A DNA stretch of 64,000 nt. Origin: Candidatus Aalborgicola danicus. Its GTDB lineage: Bacteria; Pseudomonadota; Gammaproteobacteria; Burkholderiales; Burkholderiaceae_C. The notes under the pieces were generated by a model. It was not told the DNA's origin and made no database searches. It saw only the letters and a program-made list of their open reading frames with translations. A program made the translations under genes and the position numbers. How positions within the stretch are numbered: the first letter of the stretch is position 1; every line of letters starts with the position of its first letter. Positions 16,690-25,153 of the stretch are shown piece after piece. The stretch spans positions 558,001 through 622,000 of the forward strand of contig JADJBC010000002.1 in the NCBI GenBank assembly GCA_016703945.1, given 5' to 3'.

Positions 16690-17318
16690 AACAAATCTAT
16701 ATACATCCGCTTCCGGTTCGGATCTGGCACTGGGTCAATGCCATCGGCTTCATCGTGCTCATCGCAACGGGCTTACAGATCCGCTATCTGGATCTTGCAC
16801 AAATCCTGCCGTTCAAGATCGCTGTCGACATACACAACTGGATCGGGTTTGTACTGATGGCCAACTACTTTCTGTGGCTGGGCTTCTACATGTTCACCGA
16901 CAAAATTACGGTTTACCTGCCGGAGCTGAATGCGCAAAAGTACTTTGCTGACTCCTGGCGGCAAATCAAGTTTTATGGATATGAAATATTCTTGGGCAAG
17001 GTCAATCCACACCAACCCACGATTTATCACAAATTCAACCCACTGCAGATCATGATGTACCAGATCATCATGCTGCTGTTCGTTCCCATCCAGTTCATAT
17101 CAGGTTTACTGCTGTGGGACGTCAAGCAATTCGCGTTTCTGGTTGACCTGTTCGGTGGCGTCCGGATCGTCGACACCATTCACGTCCTGATGTTCATCGT
17201 TTTTAGCGGTTTTCTGATCATGCACCTGTACCTGATCACCCTCGGCCACACACGTACGGCCCACATCAAAGCCATGATTACGGGTTATGAAGAAGTCGAC
17301 GAAGGCGGCAAGCATTGA
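16686..17318 (+). CDS. Cytochrome b561/thiosulfate-reductase-type cytochrome b subunit
   Basis: A 210-residue integral membrane protein with four predicted helices and the His pattern of di-haem cytochrome b561-like subunits: HPLPVRIWHWVNA near the N-terminus, DIHNWIGFV in helix 2, DTIHVLMF and FLIMHLYLITLGH near the C-terminus. Such subunits carry two b haems and exchange electrons with the quinone pool. It is translationally coupled (ATGA overlap) to the nine-haem cytochrome, so the two are very likely one complex. Formate-dehydrogenase-gamma and thiosulfate-reductase b subunits share this fold; the lack of a molybdopterin enzyme gene nearby argues against those roles. Confidence 0.88.
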   Translation: MKQIYIHPLPVRIWHWVNAIGFIVLIATGLQIRYLDLAQILPFKIAVDIHNWIGFVLMANYFLWLGFYMFTDKITVYLPELNAQKYFADSWRQIKFYGYEIFLGKVNPHQPTIYHKFNPLQIMMYQIIMLLFVPIQFISGLLLWDVKQFAFLVDLFGGVRIVDTIHVLMFIVFSGFLIMHLYLITLGHTRTAHIKAMITGYEEVDEGGKH

Positions 17319-17382
17319 CGCCTTTCTGGGCCATATACCCAGTGAGCATCGAACCCAAAAACAACCACCGCTGCACCGTCGA

Positions 17383-17396
17383 TTGATTTAAATCAA
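17383..17396. promoter_or_regulatory. FNR/Anr-type operator (perfect TTGAT-N4-ATCAA palindrome)
   Basis: TTGATTTAAATCAA matches the FNR consensus in all ten defined positions and is a perfect palindrome. It lies 112 bp upstream of the monohaem cytochrome start, in the 189-bp gap after the cytochrome b gene. This is a sensible place for anaerobic activation of the monohaem cytochrome and the MtrC-like gene behind it. Binding is inferred from the consensus only. Confidence 0.75.
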
Positions 17397-17507
17397 ATGG
17401 TCTCGACAATTTAATTCCACAGCCCTTTTGACGCTTGACTTCACCCTTGCTCAGGCCTCAAATGCACCTATTCATTCATAAACTTAAGCTTTGTTAAGGA
17501 AAATCCG

Positions 17508-17861
17508 ATGACTAGAAAACCTTTCACCCTGTTTGGAGTAGCGGTTGCCCTTGCGATGGCTGCTTCTGTTCCCGCGTACGCCAAGGTGGACGTTGAGGCC
17601 GCCAAGGCCCTCGCAAAGGCCGATGACTGCTTGAAGTGTCACGCCGCCGAAAAAGAAAAAAAGGGCCCGTCGATGAAGGAAATCGCCGACAAATACAGGG
17701 GCAAGCCTGAAGGGCAGGAAAAAGCCATCAAAAACATGACAGAAGCGATGGAAGTCGAATTGCGGCCAAAAGGCAGCGGCAAGAAGGAAAAACACAAAGT
17801 CATCAGCACCAAGAAGCCTGAAGAGCTCAAGAACATGGCGGACTGGTACTTATCACATTGA
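17508..17861 (+). CDS. Periplasmic monohaem cytochrome c
   Basis: A 117-residue exported cytochrome with a clear signal peptide (cleavage probably after SVPAYA) and one haem site CLKCH at about residue 43. The KGPSMKEIADKYRGK segment after the haem resembles cytochrome c551/c552. The region where those proteins place the distal Met ligand has no Met-Pro motif here, but a lysine-rich HKVISTKKPEE stretch, so the sixth ligand is uncertain. It sits between the inner-membrane module and the outer-membrane conduit genes and is a good candidate for the periplasmic shuttle between them. An FNR-type site lies upstream. Confidence 0.88.
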   Translation: MTRKPFTLFGVAVALAMAASVPAYAKVDVEAAKALAKADDCLKCHAAEKEKKGPSMKEIADKYRGKPEGQEKAIKNMTEAMEVELRPKGSGKKEKHKVISTKKPEELKNMADWYLSH

Positions 17862-17931
17862 CGCCAGCGTAAAAGAGCCAAGACGAGGCTCTGCAAGCTG
17901 ACCCCCAGCAAAAAACCAAAGGAAGTACAAA

Positions 17932-20424
17932 ATGAAACATTCATTCACGCGGTGGGGGTCGGCAGTGCTGGCCACACTTGTTATTGCAGGTTGCGGTGGC
18001 GGCGGGTCCTCAGACCCGGTTGCTCCGCCAGCGGCATCCCTCAGTTCCACGATTGCCTCGGCGAGCGCACTTGCCACAAATGACACGGCCGTCAACACGT
18101 CTGCGCCGTTCACCGTTTTGCAATCGGCAGGCGTTCCCGCGGTGACCATCGCTGGCGCAGCCAAGGTCAATTTCTCGGTGTTCTCGGATGGCAAGGTCGT
18201 CACTGGGTTGAATAACACCAATGTCCGGTTTGCCATAGCGAAGCTGGTCCCAGGCACCAATGGCGAAGCTGACCAGTGGGTGAGTTATGTCACCGGAGCA
18301 AAAGCCGGAGCCGCAGGTTTTGGTCCCGGCGGTACACCTGCCCTGAAGTCTGCACCACAAGCGACGACGGACACATCGGTAGCGACCCAGCTTGTCTATA
18401 ACCCCGATGGTTATTACACCTACACCTTTGCAAAGGATGTGACAACCGTACCGGGAATCGCTTACGAGCCCGCACGCACCCACCGTATCGCCATTCAGTT
18501 GAGTTACAAGAACGCTGCAGGCGAGACCGTTTTATCCAATCCTTACTTTGATTTCACCGTTGTTGACGGCAAATCAGTAGCAGTCACTGACCCGTCAAAA
18601 ACACGCAAGATGACGGACGTCAAATCGTGCAATAGCTGCCACGATAAACTGGCGCTGCATGGCGGTGGGCGTGTTGATACCCAGTACTGTGTGATGTGCC
18701 ACAACCCTGGTACTGTGGACCCCGAAAGCGGCAACAGCCTGGATATGGCCACGATGACCCACAAGATTCATGCTGGCAAGAAGCTCAAGGCAGATTCCGG
18801 TGCCGATTACATTATTTGGGGTTATGGCAATGCCAAGCACGACTATGCCGAAGTTGGCTTCCCGCAAGACCTGCGCAATTGCACCAAATGCCACTCAGCA
18901 AGCAACACCAGCACGCCACAGGGCGACAACTGGAAGAAAGTTGTCACTGCGCAGGCTTGCCTGACTTGCCATACTGAAAAAGTGGGCGGCCTGTGGGAAG
19001 TCAAACACATTGTGTATGCGAAGGACGCCACCGTGGTCGGTGCTACTGCTGCAGCCAAGAACACCAAGGCAACTGACCTGACCAACGCGCAGTGCGTGGC
19101 TTGCCACAAGGTGGGCTCCAATATTTCCCCAGAGGTGGTGCACTGGAATCAGAACGAGGAAAATGCGGCCAAGTACAAGATGAACATCGAGAGCGCGTCC
19201 TACGACGCAGCGACTCGCAAAGTTACCGTCAAGTACTTCTTGTCCAACCCAACTGCAGGCAATACGGCCTACAACCTGGTGACGGCGGATTGCGCCAGCC
19301 CTACCAATTGCGCAAACACAACCAGGTTTGGCAACATACGCCTGATGCTGGCTTATCAGAACATGGTGGGCCAAACGCCTGCAGTTACCGAGTTCTCTTC
19401 GTACAACAACGGCGGAAGTGCAGCTCAGGTCTATGCATACACCGGAACAAATGATGGAACCAACCACTACACCGCAACCATCACAGTGCCAGCGGATACC
19501 GCAACCGCAGTGGCGGCCGGTACTGCACGCGTGATTACGATTGGACAGGTGAAAGAAGTACAACTTGCTGTCAAGGCTCTGGACCCCCGTCCAGCCGTTG
19601 TACCCGCAGCCTTGGTGAACGTTGTTGTTCAAAACACCCACAAGGATGTTGCACTTTCCGGACCACTGAGCCCACGGCGCCAAATTGTCTCGAACGAGAA
19701 GTGCAATGATTGCCACGGTGCCCTGGGATCGACGTCGGGTTCCAACACCTTGGCCAACGCCTTCCATAGTGGTGCCCGCGACACCGTTGAATCCTGTGCC
19801 CTGTGCCACGATGCGAATCGTGCATCCAACGGCAACATGATGACCAATGGCCTGAATCTGTACGAGTCGTACCAGTTCAAGAACATGATCCACGGTATCC
19901 ACGGCAATTCAAAACGTGTAAGTCCATTCACCCACGGCAACAAGGTTGCCGGCGCGTACTGCAACCCTGCAGGCACGACACCAGCCGCAATTGCCCTTTG
20001 CAAGACCCTGAATGCTGTTGTTCCACCTCTGACACTTGCAGCAAGTGTGGAAAACTACGCAGCTGAAGTGGCCTACCCCAGCGTCGGCTTGAATTGCGAC
20101 GCCTGCCACGTGAACAATTCGTACAAGAACGACTTGGGCAGCTTGGGCACTGTCGTGCTGAAGAACGTTACATCAGCCGCTGGTGTGACACCGGTTGTGT
20201 TTGGAACCGACCCGAACAACTGGTCTGTGATTTCACCGAAGGCTGCCAGCTGCACGACGTGCCACAACTCCAGTGCATCCATCGGTCACGTGACGACATT
20301 CGGCGGATCGGCCTTCGGCAACAAGACCCAGGCCGAGATCAGGGCCCTGCCAGCTGAAACTTGCAACGATTGCCATGCAAGCGGCGGCTTCAAGGGTGTA
20401 GATATCGTTCACGGCCAGAAGTAA
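17932..20424 (+). CDS. OmcA/MtrC family decahaem c-type cytochrome, outer-surface lipoprotein
   Basis: An 830-residue lipoprotein: the N-terminus has a signal ending in the lipobox VIAGC followed by a glycine/serine linker. Ten CXXCH sites are present in two groups of five, at residues about 233-390 (CNSCH, CVMCH, CTKCH, CLTCH, CVACH) and about 590-813 (CNDCH, CALCH, CDACH, CTTCH, CNDCH). Each group is preceded by a beta-rich region, matching the domain I-IV plan of MtrC/OmcA, the terminal reductases that pass electrons to metal oxides, flavins or electrodes. The first haem region carries the family's CHDKLALHGG block. It is followed by a strong terminator, then mtrA- and mtrB-like genes. The exact orthologue (MtrC, OmcA, MtrF) cannot be fixed. 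Confidence 0.93.
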   Translation: MKHSFTRWGSAVLATLVIAGCGGGGSSDPVAPPAASLSSTIASASALATNDTAVNTSAPFTVLQSAGVPAVTIAGAAKVNFSVFSDGKVVTGLNNTNVRFAIAKLVPGTNGEADQWVSYVTGAKAGAAGFGPGGTPALKSAPQATTDTSVATQLVYNPDGYYTYTFAKDVTTVPGIAYEPARTHRIAIQLSYKNAAGETVLSNPYFDFTVVDGKSVAVTDPSKTRKMTDVKSCNSCHDKLALHGGGRVDTQYCVMCHNPGTVDPESGNSLDMATMTHKIHAGKKLKADSGADYIIWGYGNAKHDYAEVGFPQDLRNCTKCHSASNTSTPQGDNWKKVVTAQACLTCHTEKVGGLWEVKHIVYAKDATVVGATAAAKNTKATDLTNAQCVACHKVGSNISPEVVHWNQNEENAAKYKMNIESASYDAATRKVTVKYFLSNPTAGNTAYNLVTADCASPTNCANTTRFGNIRLMLAYQNMVGQTPAVTEFSSYNNGGSAAQVYAYTGTNDGTNHYTATITVPADTATAVAAGTARVITIGQVKEVQLAVKALDPRPAVVPAALVNVVVQNTHKDVALSGPLSPRRQIVSNEKCNDCHGALGSTSGSNTLANAFHSGARDTVESCALCHDANRASNGNMMTNGLNLYESYQFKNMIHGIHGNSKRVSPFTHGNKVAGAYCNPAGTTPAAIALCKTLNAVVPPLTLAASVENYAAEVAYPSVGLNCDACHVNNSYKNDLGSLGTVVLKNVTSAAGVTPVVFGTDPNNWSVISPKAASCTTCHNSSASIGHVTTFGGSAFGNKTQAEIRALPAETCNDCHASGGFKGVDIVHGQK

Positions 20425-20444
20425 GCCGTAACGGTGCCAGTTCA

Positions 20445-20478
20445 AACGGGGGGGTCTCAACAGGCCCTCCCGTTTTTT
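20445..20478 (+). terminator. Rho-independent terminator after the MtrC/OmcA-like gene
   Basis: A ten-base stem (AACGGGGGGG with CCCTCCCGTT, one G-T wobble) closes a loop of about ten bases and runs into six Ts. It sits 20 bp after the decahaem lipoprotein stop and about 60 bp before the mtrA-like start, so the terminal cytochrome can be transcribed separately from the porin module. Confidence 0.8.
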
Positions 20479-20539
20479 CTGAGCACTGGGGTGCTTCGAT
20501 AATATGATCAGTGAAACTGTGACTTCTAGGGGAAATGGG

Positions 20540-21511
20540 ATGCGAATCAAGTTAGCGATGGCGTTTATAGGGCTGCTCCTGTCTGGAGTCTTGGGTACTG
20601 CAACTGCCGAGGAACCCCTCAAAGGGGTGGCACTGTGTGTTTCGTGTCACGATTCTGAAGACTTGACTGACATGAGCCGATCGACACACGGATTTGCGGG
20701 CGACAAGCGCGCCCCTGATTGCATTGCCTGCCACGGCAAGAGTGACGAGCACGCAAACCAGCCTGAGGGAGCGTCGCCTTTGCCCAAGCCGGATGTCACT
20801 TTCGGCAAGACCTTTGGCAAGAATAGCGCGGTAACCACTGACAGCAGAAACCGTGTCTGCCAGAACTGCCACGACAAAGACAGCAAACGCGCCCTGTGGT
20901 CCGGTTCACAGCACCATATGGCAAACGTGACCTGCGATACCTGCCACAAGACCCACGCCAACAAAGACAAGATTGTGAACAAGGCAGCACAGGCTGAAGT
21001 TTGCTACCAGTGCCACAAAGAACAGCGTGCCCAGGTGAACAAACCATCCCATCATCCGGTTCCTGAAGGCAAGATGACCTGCTCAGATTGCCACAATGTG
21101 CACGGCTCGACCGGCCCCAAACTGGCGAAGCGCGACACCTTTACCGAGACCTGCTACACCTGCCATGCGGAAAAACGTGGCCCGTTCGTCCAGCAACACT
21201 CACCCGTGGCAGATGATTGCTCCAACTGCCACAACGCCCACGGCAGCACGATTGCCGGCATGCTCAAGGCGCGTGCCCCCATGTTGTGCCAGCAGTGCCA
21301 TACACCTCACGTTGCTGGTGCGATTGGTGCCATTGGTGGACAGGTGGGCGTTTTTGGACGACCTGCACTCGGTCAGGCAGCGCCACAAATCACCAATATG
21401 TCGAACGGCAAGAACGTCATCAATATGTGGCAGGGCCGCAGCTGCATGAACTGCCATACCCAGGTTCATGGCTCTAACAGCCCTTCCATCACCAACCCCT
21501 TGATGCGTTGA
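20540..21511 (+). CDS. MtrA/DmsE family periplasmic decahaem c-type cytochrome
   Basis: A 323-residue exported cytochrome with a signal peptide ending near GVLGTATA and ten CXXCH motifs (CVSCH, CIACH, CQNCH, CDTCH, CYQCH, CSDCH, CYTCH, CSNCH, CQQCH, CMNCH) spread from residue about 32 to 302, the spacing and length of MtrA, DmsE and PioA. In these systems the protein threads through the MtrB barrel as a wire across the outer membrane. ATG 20540 (MRIKLAMAF) has GGGG upstream and begins the signal peptide; a frame-open ATG at 20504 adds 12 residues. The mtrB-like gene follows after 15 bp. Confidence 0.93.
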   Translation: MRIKLAMAFIGLLLSGVLGTATAEEPLKGVALCVSCHDSEDLTDMSRSTHGFAGDKRAPDCIACHGKSDEHANQPEGASPLPKPDVTFGKTFGKNSAVTTDSRNRVCQNCHDKDSKRALWSGSQHHMANVTCDTCHKTHANKDKIVNKAAQAEVCYQCHKEQRAQVNKPSHHPVPEGKMTCSDCHNVHGSTGPKLAKRDTFTETCYTCHAEKRGPFVQQHSPVADDCSNCHNAHGSTIAGMLKARAPMLCQQCHTPHVAGAIGAIGGQVGVFGRPALGQAAPQITNMSNGKNVINMWQGRSCMNCHTQVHGSNSPSITNPLMR

Positions 21512-21526
21512 AGCAGGAGATCCATC

Positions 21527-23710
21527 ATGAACAAAACAACCCCCATGTTTGTTTTTCAACGTACTGCGCTGGCCTTGGCAGTGTGCGCAGCCTTTGTGCC
21601 GGCATACGCGCAGTCCACGTCCGACCAATCGTCGGTTAGCGTCGGTGTGGGCTTGGTGAGTGGCGACCGCGATGGGCGTGCCCAGTTTGGTCAATACAAC
21701 CGCATGCGCAAGGACAATACTGCGTCGGCAATCCTGGGGGCTGATTTCAGTCGCCGGGACGAAGAAACGGGCACCTGGATTGACTTTGAAGGAACGGATT
21801 TATTGAGTGATTCACGTGACCTGTCACTGGTTTGGAAGAATGTCGGCAACTGGAAGCTCAATGCCGAGTATGGCGAATTGACACACCAAAACCCCTACCA
21901 GATCAACACAGGTCTTGTGGGCACTGGTTCCGCCCGGCCGACTGTAGCCGCTTTGACTGACGGCCCCGGAACGGGTGCTAATTTTGACCTACAAACAAAA
22001 CGCACCCATTTAGGGGTTGGTTTTGCCAAGACCATCACTCCGAGGCTTCAACTCGAAATCGACTTGAAGAGTGAAAACAAGCGTGGCAGCCAGATGTTCG
22101 GAATAGGCATGAACTGCCCAACCTCTTATAACGCCGCGTGCCTTGGCACAACGGGCATTCGTGTGGGAGGAGCGACGCTGCTATTGCCCGAGCCCATTGA
22201 TTCCAACCACAGCCAGATCGAGACACGTTTGAGTTACGCGTTGGAGAAGTTGCGCTTCAACGTGGGTTACTACGGCTCCTTCTACCGCAATACCGATTCG
22301 TCCATGAACCCCACGGTGTCGGGTAGTTTGTATAACGCCGTCGGGTCCTTGTTCTCAGTCAGTCCCGGGCTTTTGGGATATTTGAATCAGGCAGTCGCGC
22401 TGGCTCCGGACAGTCAAATGCATCAACTTGATGCAAGCGGGAACTATGACTTTTCAGACAAGACTCGCGGCGTCTTCAAACTCGCCCAATCCATCGCAAC
22501 CCAGGACGAATCGTTCGGCTCGGTCAGCCGGACTGGTGTTACCAGCCTGGGCGGCAGCGTCAGGACCCAACTAGCCCATCTCGGTGTGTCGTCGCGCCCC
22601 ATGGACAAATTGTCATTGCAGGCCGATATCCGTTATCAAAACAAGGACGACCAAACACCCATTGCCTACTACAACATCGCTGGCACCATCGCATCCACCA
22701 ACCAGCGGCTTTCCAATCGCAGGACAGACGCCAAGGTTCAGGCGAACTGGCAATTTACCAGTGACTACCGTGGCTCCTTGTCTGTCAATTCTGAACTCAT
22801 TGACCGTGGAACCGTTACGCCAACCGTATCGTTTGCTGGTATCAGCGCCTTGAGACAAAACACCAAGGAAAATGGCGTGCAAGCCGAACTGAGGCGTCGT
22901 TTGTCGGACGACTTCAGCGGAGCCATCAGCGTGTCGCGCAGTCAACGCGACGGCTCCAACTGGCTGCGCGACGTCAGTGGTCTTGGGGTTGCCATGGTTG
23001 GTGACATTACCGACCCTTCCCTCGGCATGTCCTCCGCGCTGTACATGCCCACTCTGGCGGACCGCAGGCGTGACAAAGTCAGGATCTACGGTGACTGGAT
23101 GCCTGACAAAGACTGGTCCGTGCAGTTCAGCGCCGAGCAAGGAAATGACGCTTTCAGCACGCCAGGCCAAGACGGATTGAAGCAAACCCGCATGAACCAG
23201 TTTGCAGTTGATGCGTCCTACGCATTGTCGTTCCGCTGGGCTTTGAATGGCTACATTTCCCGTGGCCTGCAGACATTCAACCAGTCGCGAACCGCCGGTT
23301 ATGTCATGGCGTTTGACAACACCAACACCAACGTCGGACTTGGCTTTACCGGCAAGCCCAACAACGAGCTGGAAGTGGGCGGCAATCTGGCGTATGTAGA
23401 CGATAAGAGCCAATATGTTCAAAGTCTGGACGCGGTTGCCGACCCGTACACAGCGACGTCCTTGACCGCATCAGGCGGATTGCCCGACATCATGTACCAG
23501 CAGACGGCGCTCAAGTTTTTTGGCAAATTCACGTTGAACAAGCAGACCGCAGTGCGTGTGGACCTGATTCACCAGAGAACCCATTTCAACGACTGGGCTT
23601 GGAGCTATGCGGGTGTGCCTTACATCTACTCCGATGGCACCACGGTTGCTCAGCGGCAACAGCAGAATGTCAACTTTCTGGGCGTGAGCTACATCTACCA
23701 ACTGCGTTGA
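21527..23710 (+). CDS. MtrB/PioB family decahaem-associated outer membrane porin
   Basis: A 727-residue outer-membrane beta-barrel with a signal peptide (cleavage after VPAYA), followed by long alternating amphipathic strands and tyrosine/asparagine-rich turns through to the end (SYIYQLR). Its position directly after the MtrA-like gene, its length and the strand pattern fit MtrB/PioB, the sheath that holds MtrA in the outer membrane. Unlike Shewanella MtrB, no N-terminal CXXC pair is visible; the only cysteines are in a central loop near GMNCPTSYNAAC. Absence of that motif makes the protein more PioB/MtoB-like. A terminator follows. Confidence 0.88.
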   Translation: MNKTTPMFVFQRTALALAVCAAFVPAYAQSTSDQSSVSVGVGLVSGDRDGRAQFGQYNRMRKDNTASAILGADFSRRDEETGTWIDFEGTDLLSDSRDLSLVWKNVGNWKLNAEYGELTHQNPYQINTGLVGTGSARPTVAALTDGPGTGANFDLQTKRTHLGVGFAKTITPRLQLEIDLKSENKRGSQMFGIGMNCPTSYNAACLGTTGIRVGGATLLLPEPIDSNHSQIETRLSYALEKLRFNVGYYGSFYRNTDSSMNPTVSGSLYNAVGSLFSVSPGLLGYLNQAVALAPDSQMHQLDASGNYDFSDKTRGVFKLAQSIATQDESFGSVSRTGVTSLGGSVRTQLAHLGVSSRPMDKLSLQADIRYQNKDDQTPIAYYNIAGTIASTNQRLSNRRTDAKVQANWQFTSDYRGSLSVNSELIDRGTVTPTVSFAGISALRQNTKENGVQAELRRRLSDDFSGAISVSRSQRDGSNWLRDVSGLGVAMVGDITDPSLGMSSALYMPTLADRRRDKVRIYGDWMPDKDWSVQFSAEQGNDAFSTPGQDGLKQTRMNQFAVDASYALSFRWALNGYISRGLQTFNQSRTAGYVMAFDNTNTNVGLGFTGKPNNELEVGGNLAYVDDKSQYVQSLDAVADPYTATSLTASGGLPDIMYQQTALKFFGKFTLNKQTAVRVDLIHQRTHFNDWAWSYAGVPYIYSDGTTVAQRQQQNVNFLGVSYIYQLR

Positions 23711-23758
23711 CACCGGTTGAAGGCAACGCCACTGCGGGCTTGCTGCTTTGAAGAATCG

Positions 23759-23799
23759 GCTCCCACTGCCAACCGAAAGGCAGCATGGGGGCTTTTTTT
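23759..23799 (+). terminator. Rho-independent terminator after the MtrB-like gene
   Basis: The hairpin pairs GCTCCCA with TGGGGGC (one wobble) and, inside a two-base bulge, CTGCC with GGCAG around the loop AACCGAAA, then runs into seven Ts. It ends the cytochrome locus and separates it from the thiolase gene 100 bp downstream. Confidence 0.75.
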
Positions 23800-23898
23800 G
23801 GTGCGCCCTGCCTTCGCCAGAACCTTGGTTGCTGTCAGCCAACTGTAGACAAAACAGTTCACACTTCGCTTCATACCCATTTAATTACAGGAGCCCCC

Positions 23899-25083
23899 AT
23901 GACCCGTGAAGTTGTTGTTGTCAGCGCCGTGCGCACCGCTATTGGAACTTTCGGCGGCAGTCTGAAGGACATTCCCCCAACCGAACTGGCAGCCCAGGTT
24001 GTCCGCGAGTCCTTGTCCCGCGCCCAAGTGGACGGCAAGGACGTAGGCCATGTGGTCTTTGGCCACGTGGTCAACACCGAACCCAAGGACATGTACCTGT
24101 CACGGGTGGCGGCCATCAACGGCGGCTGCGCCGAGGCGACGCCCGCATTCAACGTAAACCGGCTGTGCGGCTCCGGCCTGCAAGCCATAGTCTCGGCCAG
24201 CCAAAGTATTTTGCTAGGCGACACCGACGTGGCGATTGGCGGTGGAGCCGAGAACATGAGCCGAGCGCCCTTTGCATCGCTGAACATGCGCTGGGGTGCC
24301 CGCATGGGTGACACCAAGATGATCGACATGATGATTGGTGCCCTGCACGACCCCTTCCACACCATCCACATGGGTGTTACGGCCGAGAACATCGCAGCCA
24401 AATGGGGCATCAGCCGCGAAGACCAGGACGCATTGGCGGTCGAAAGCCACAACCGCGCCCAGCGTGCCACCGAAGCGGGCTACTTCAAAGAGCAGATCAT
24501 GCCGGTCATACTCAAGAGCAAAAAAGGCGATGTCGCCTACGCGCTGGACGAGCACTTCCGGCCCAATTGCACGCTGGCTGACATGGCCAAGCTCAAGCCC
24601 GCCTTCCTGAAGGAAAACGGCACCGTAACGGCTGGCAACGCCTCGGGCATCAACGATGCCGCCGCGGCGGTGGTGCTGATGGAAGCCGGTGCAGCCAAAG
24701 CCCGTGGCGCAAAACCGCTGGCCCGCCTGGTGGCCTACGCCCACGCCGGAGTAGACCCCAAGTACATGGGTATTGGACCGGTTCCAGCCACCTTGGCCGC
24801 GCTCAAAAAAGCCGGCCTGACCGTGAACGATCTGGACGTCATTGAGGCCAACGAAGCCTTTGCGGCCCAGGCCTGTGCGGTCAGCAAGGATCTGGGTCTG
24901 GACCCCGCCAAAGTCAACCCCAATGGATCGGGTATTTCACTGGGTCACCCGATTGGCGCCACCGGTGCACTGATCACCGTCAAGGCCTTGTATGAGTTGC
25001 AGCGCATCCAGGGCCGCTATGCTCTGGTGACCATGTGTATCGGCGGTGGCCAGGGTATTGCGGCCATTTTTGAGCGGATGTAA
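23899..25083 (+). CDS. bktB: Beta-ketothiolase BktB (acetyl-CoA C-acyltransferase)
   Basis: A 394-residue thiolase that condenses or cleaves acyl-CoA and acetyl-CoA; BktB of Cupriavidus supplies longer beta-ketoacyl-CoA for polyhydroxyalkanoate. The nucleophilic Cys lies in VNRLCGSGLQAIV, the second active-site His in SLGHPIGATGALI, and the third block is MCIGGGQGIAAIFER. The HDPFHTIHMGVTAEN segment and near identity over GVDPKYMGIGPVPAT point to BktB rather than PhaA. ATG 23899 has AGGAG upstream; the longer open frame begins in the terminator. It stands alone, followed by a repeat element and a deacetylase gene. Confidence 0.93.
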   Translation: MTREVVVVSAVRTAIGTFGGSLKDIPPTELAAQVVRESLSRAQVDGKDVGHVVFGHVVNTEPKDMYLSRVAAINGGCAEATPAFNVNRLCGSGLQAIVSASQSILLGDTDVAIGGGAENMSRAPFASLNMRWGARMGDTKMIDMMIGALHDPFHTIHMGVTAENIAAKWGISREDQDALAVESHNRAQRATEAGYFKEQIMPVILKSKKGDVAYALDEHFRPNCTLADMAKLKPAFLKENGTVTAGNASGINDAAAAVVLMEAGAAKARGAKPLARLVAYAHAGVDPKYMGIGPVPATLAALKKAGLTVNDLDVIEANEAFAAQACAVSKDLGLDPAKVNPNGSGISLGHPIGATGALITVKALYELQRIQGRYALVTMCIGGGQGIAAIFERM

Positions 25084-25114
25084 TTTTTCGGCCTTGCCAA
25101 TACGCTGCTTTTTT

Positions 25115-25153
25115 TATAGCGCCTCTCGCCCATTTCACGAGGGCCGGAGGCGT
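25115..25153 (+). repeat. Dispersed 39-bp repeat, divergent copy B, possibly serving as the bktB terminator
   Basis: Aligns without gaps to the other copies of the GATAGCT...GGGCTAGAGGC family. Here CGCCTC pairs with GAGGCG and GCCC with GGGC, and the downstream bases are a T-run followed by GCTT, so this copy could work as a terminator 32 bp after bktB. The T-run and GCTT are shared with the copy at 56350. Confidence 0.55.

Noticed and set aside
17874..17892. AGAGCC/GGCTCT hairpin after the monohaem cytochrome
   Set aside because: The stem is only six bases and no T-run follows, so I did not call it a terminator; transcription probably continues into the MtrC-like gene.
18895..19902. A 335-codon minus-strand open frame
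   Set aside because: It is antisense to the decahaem lipoprotein; the CXXCH series on the plus strand is decisive.
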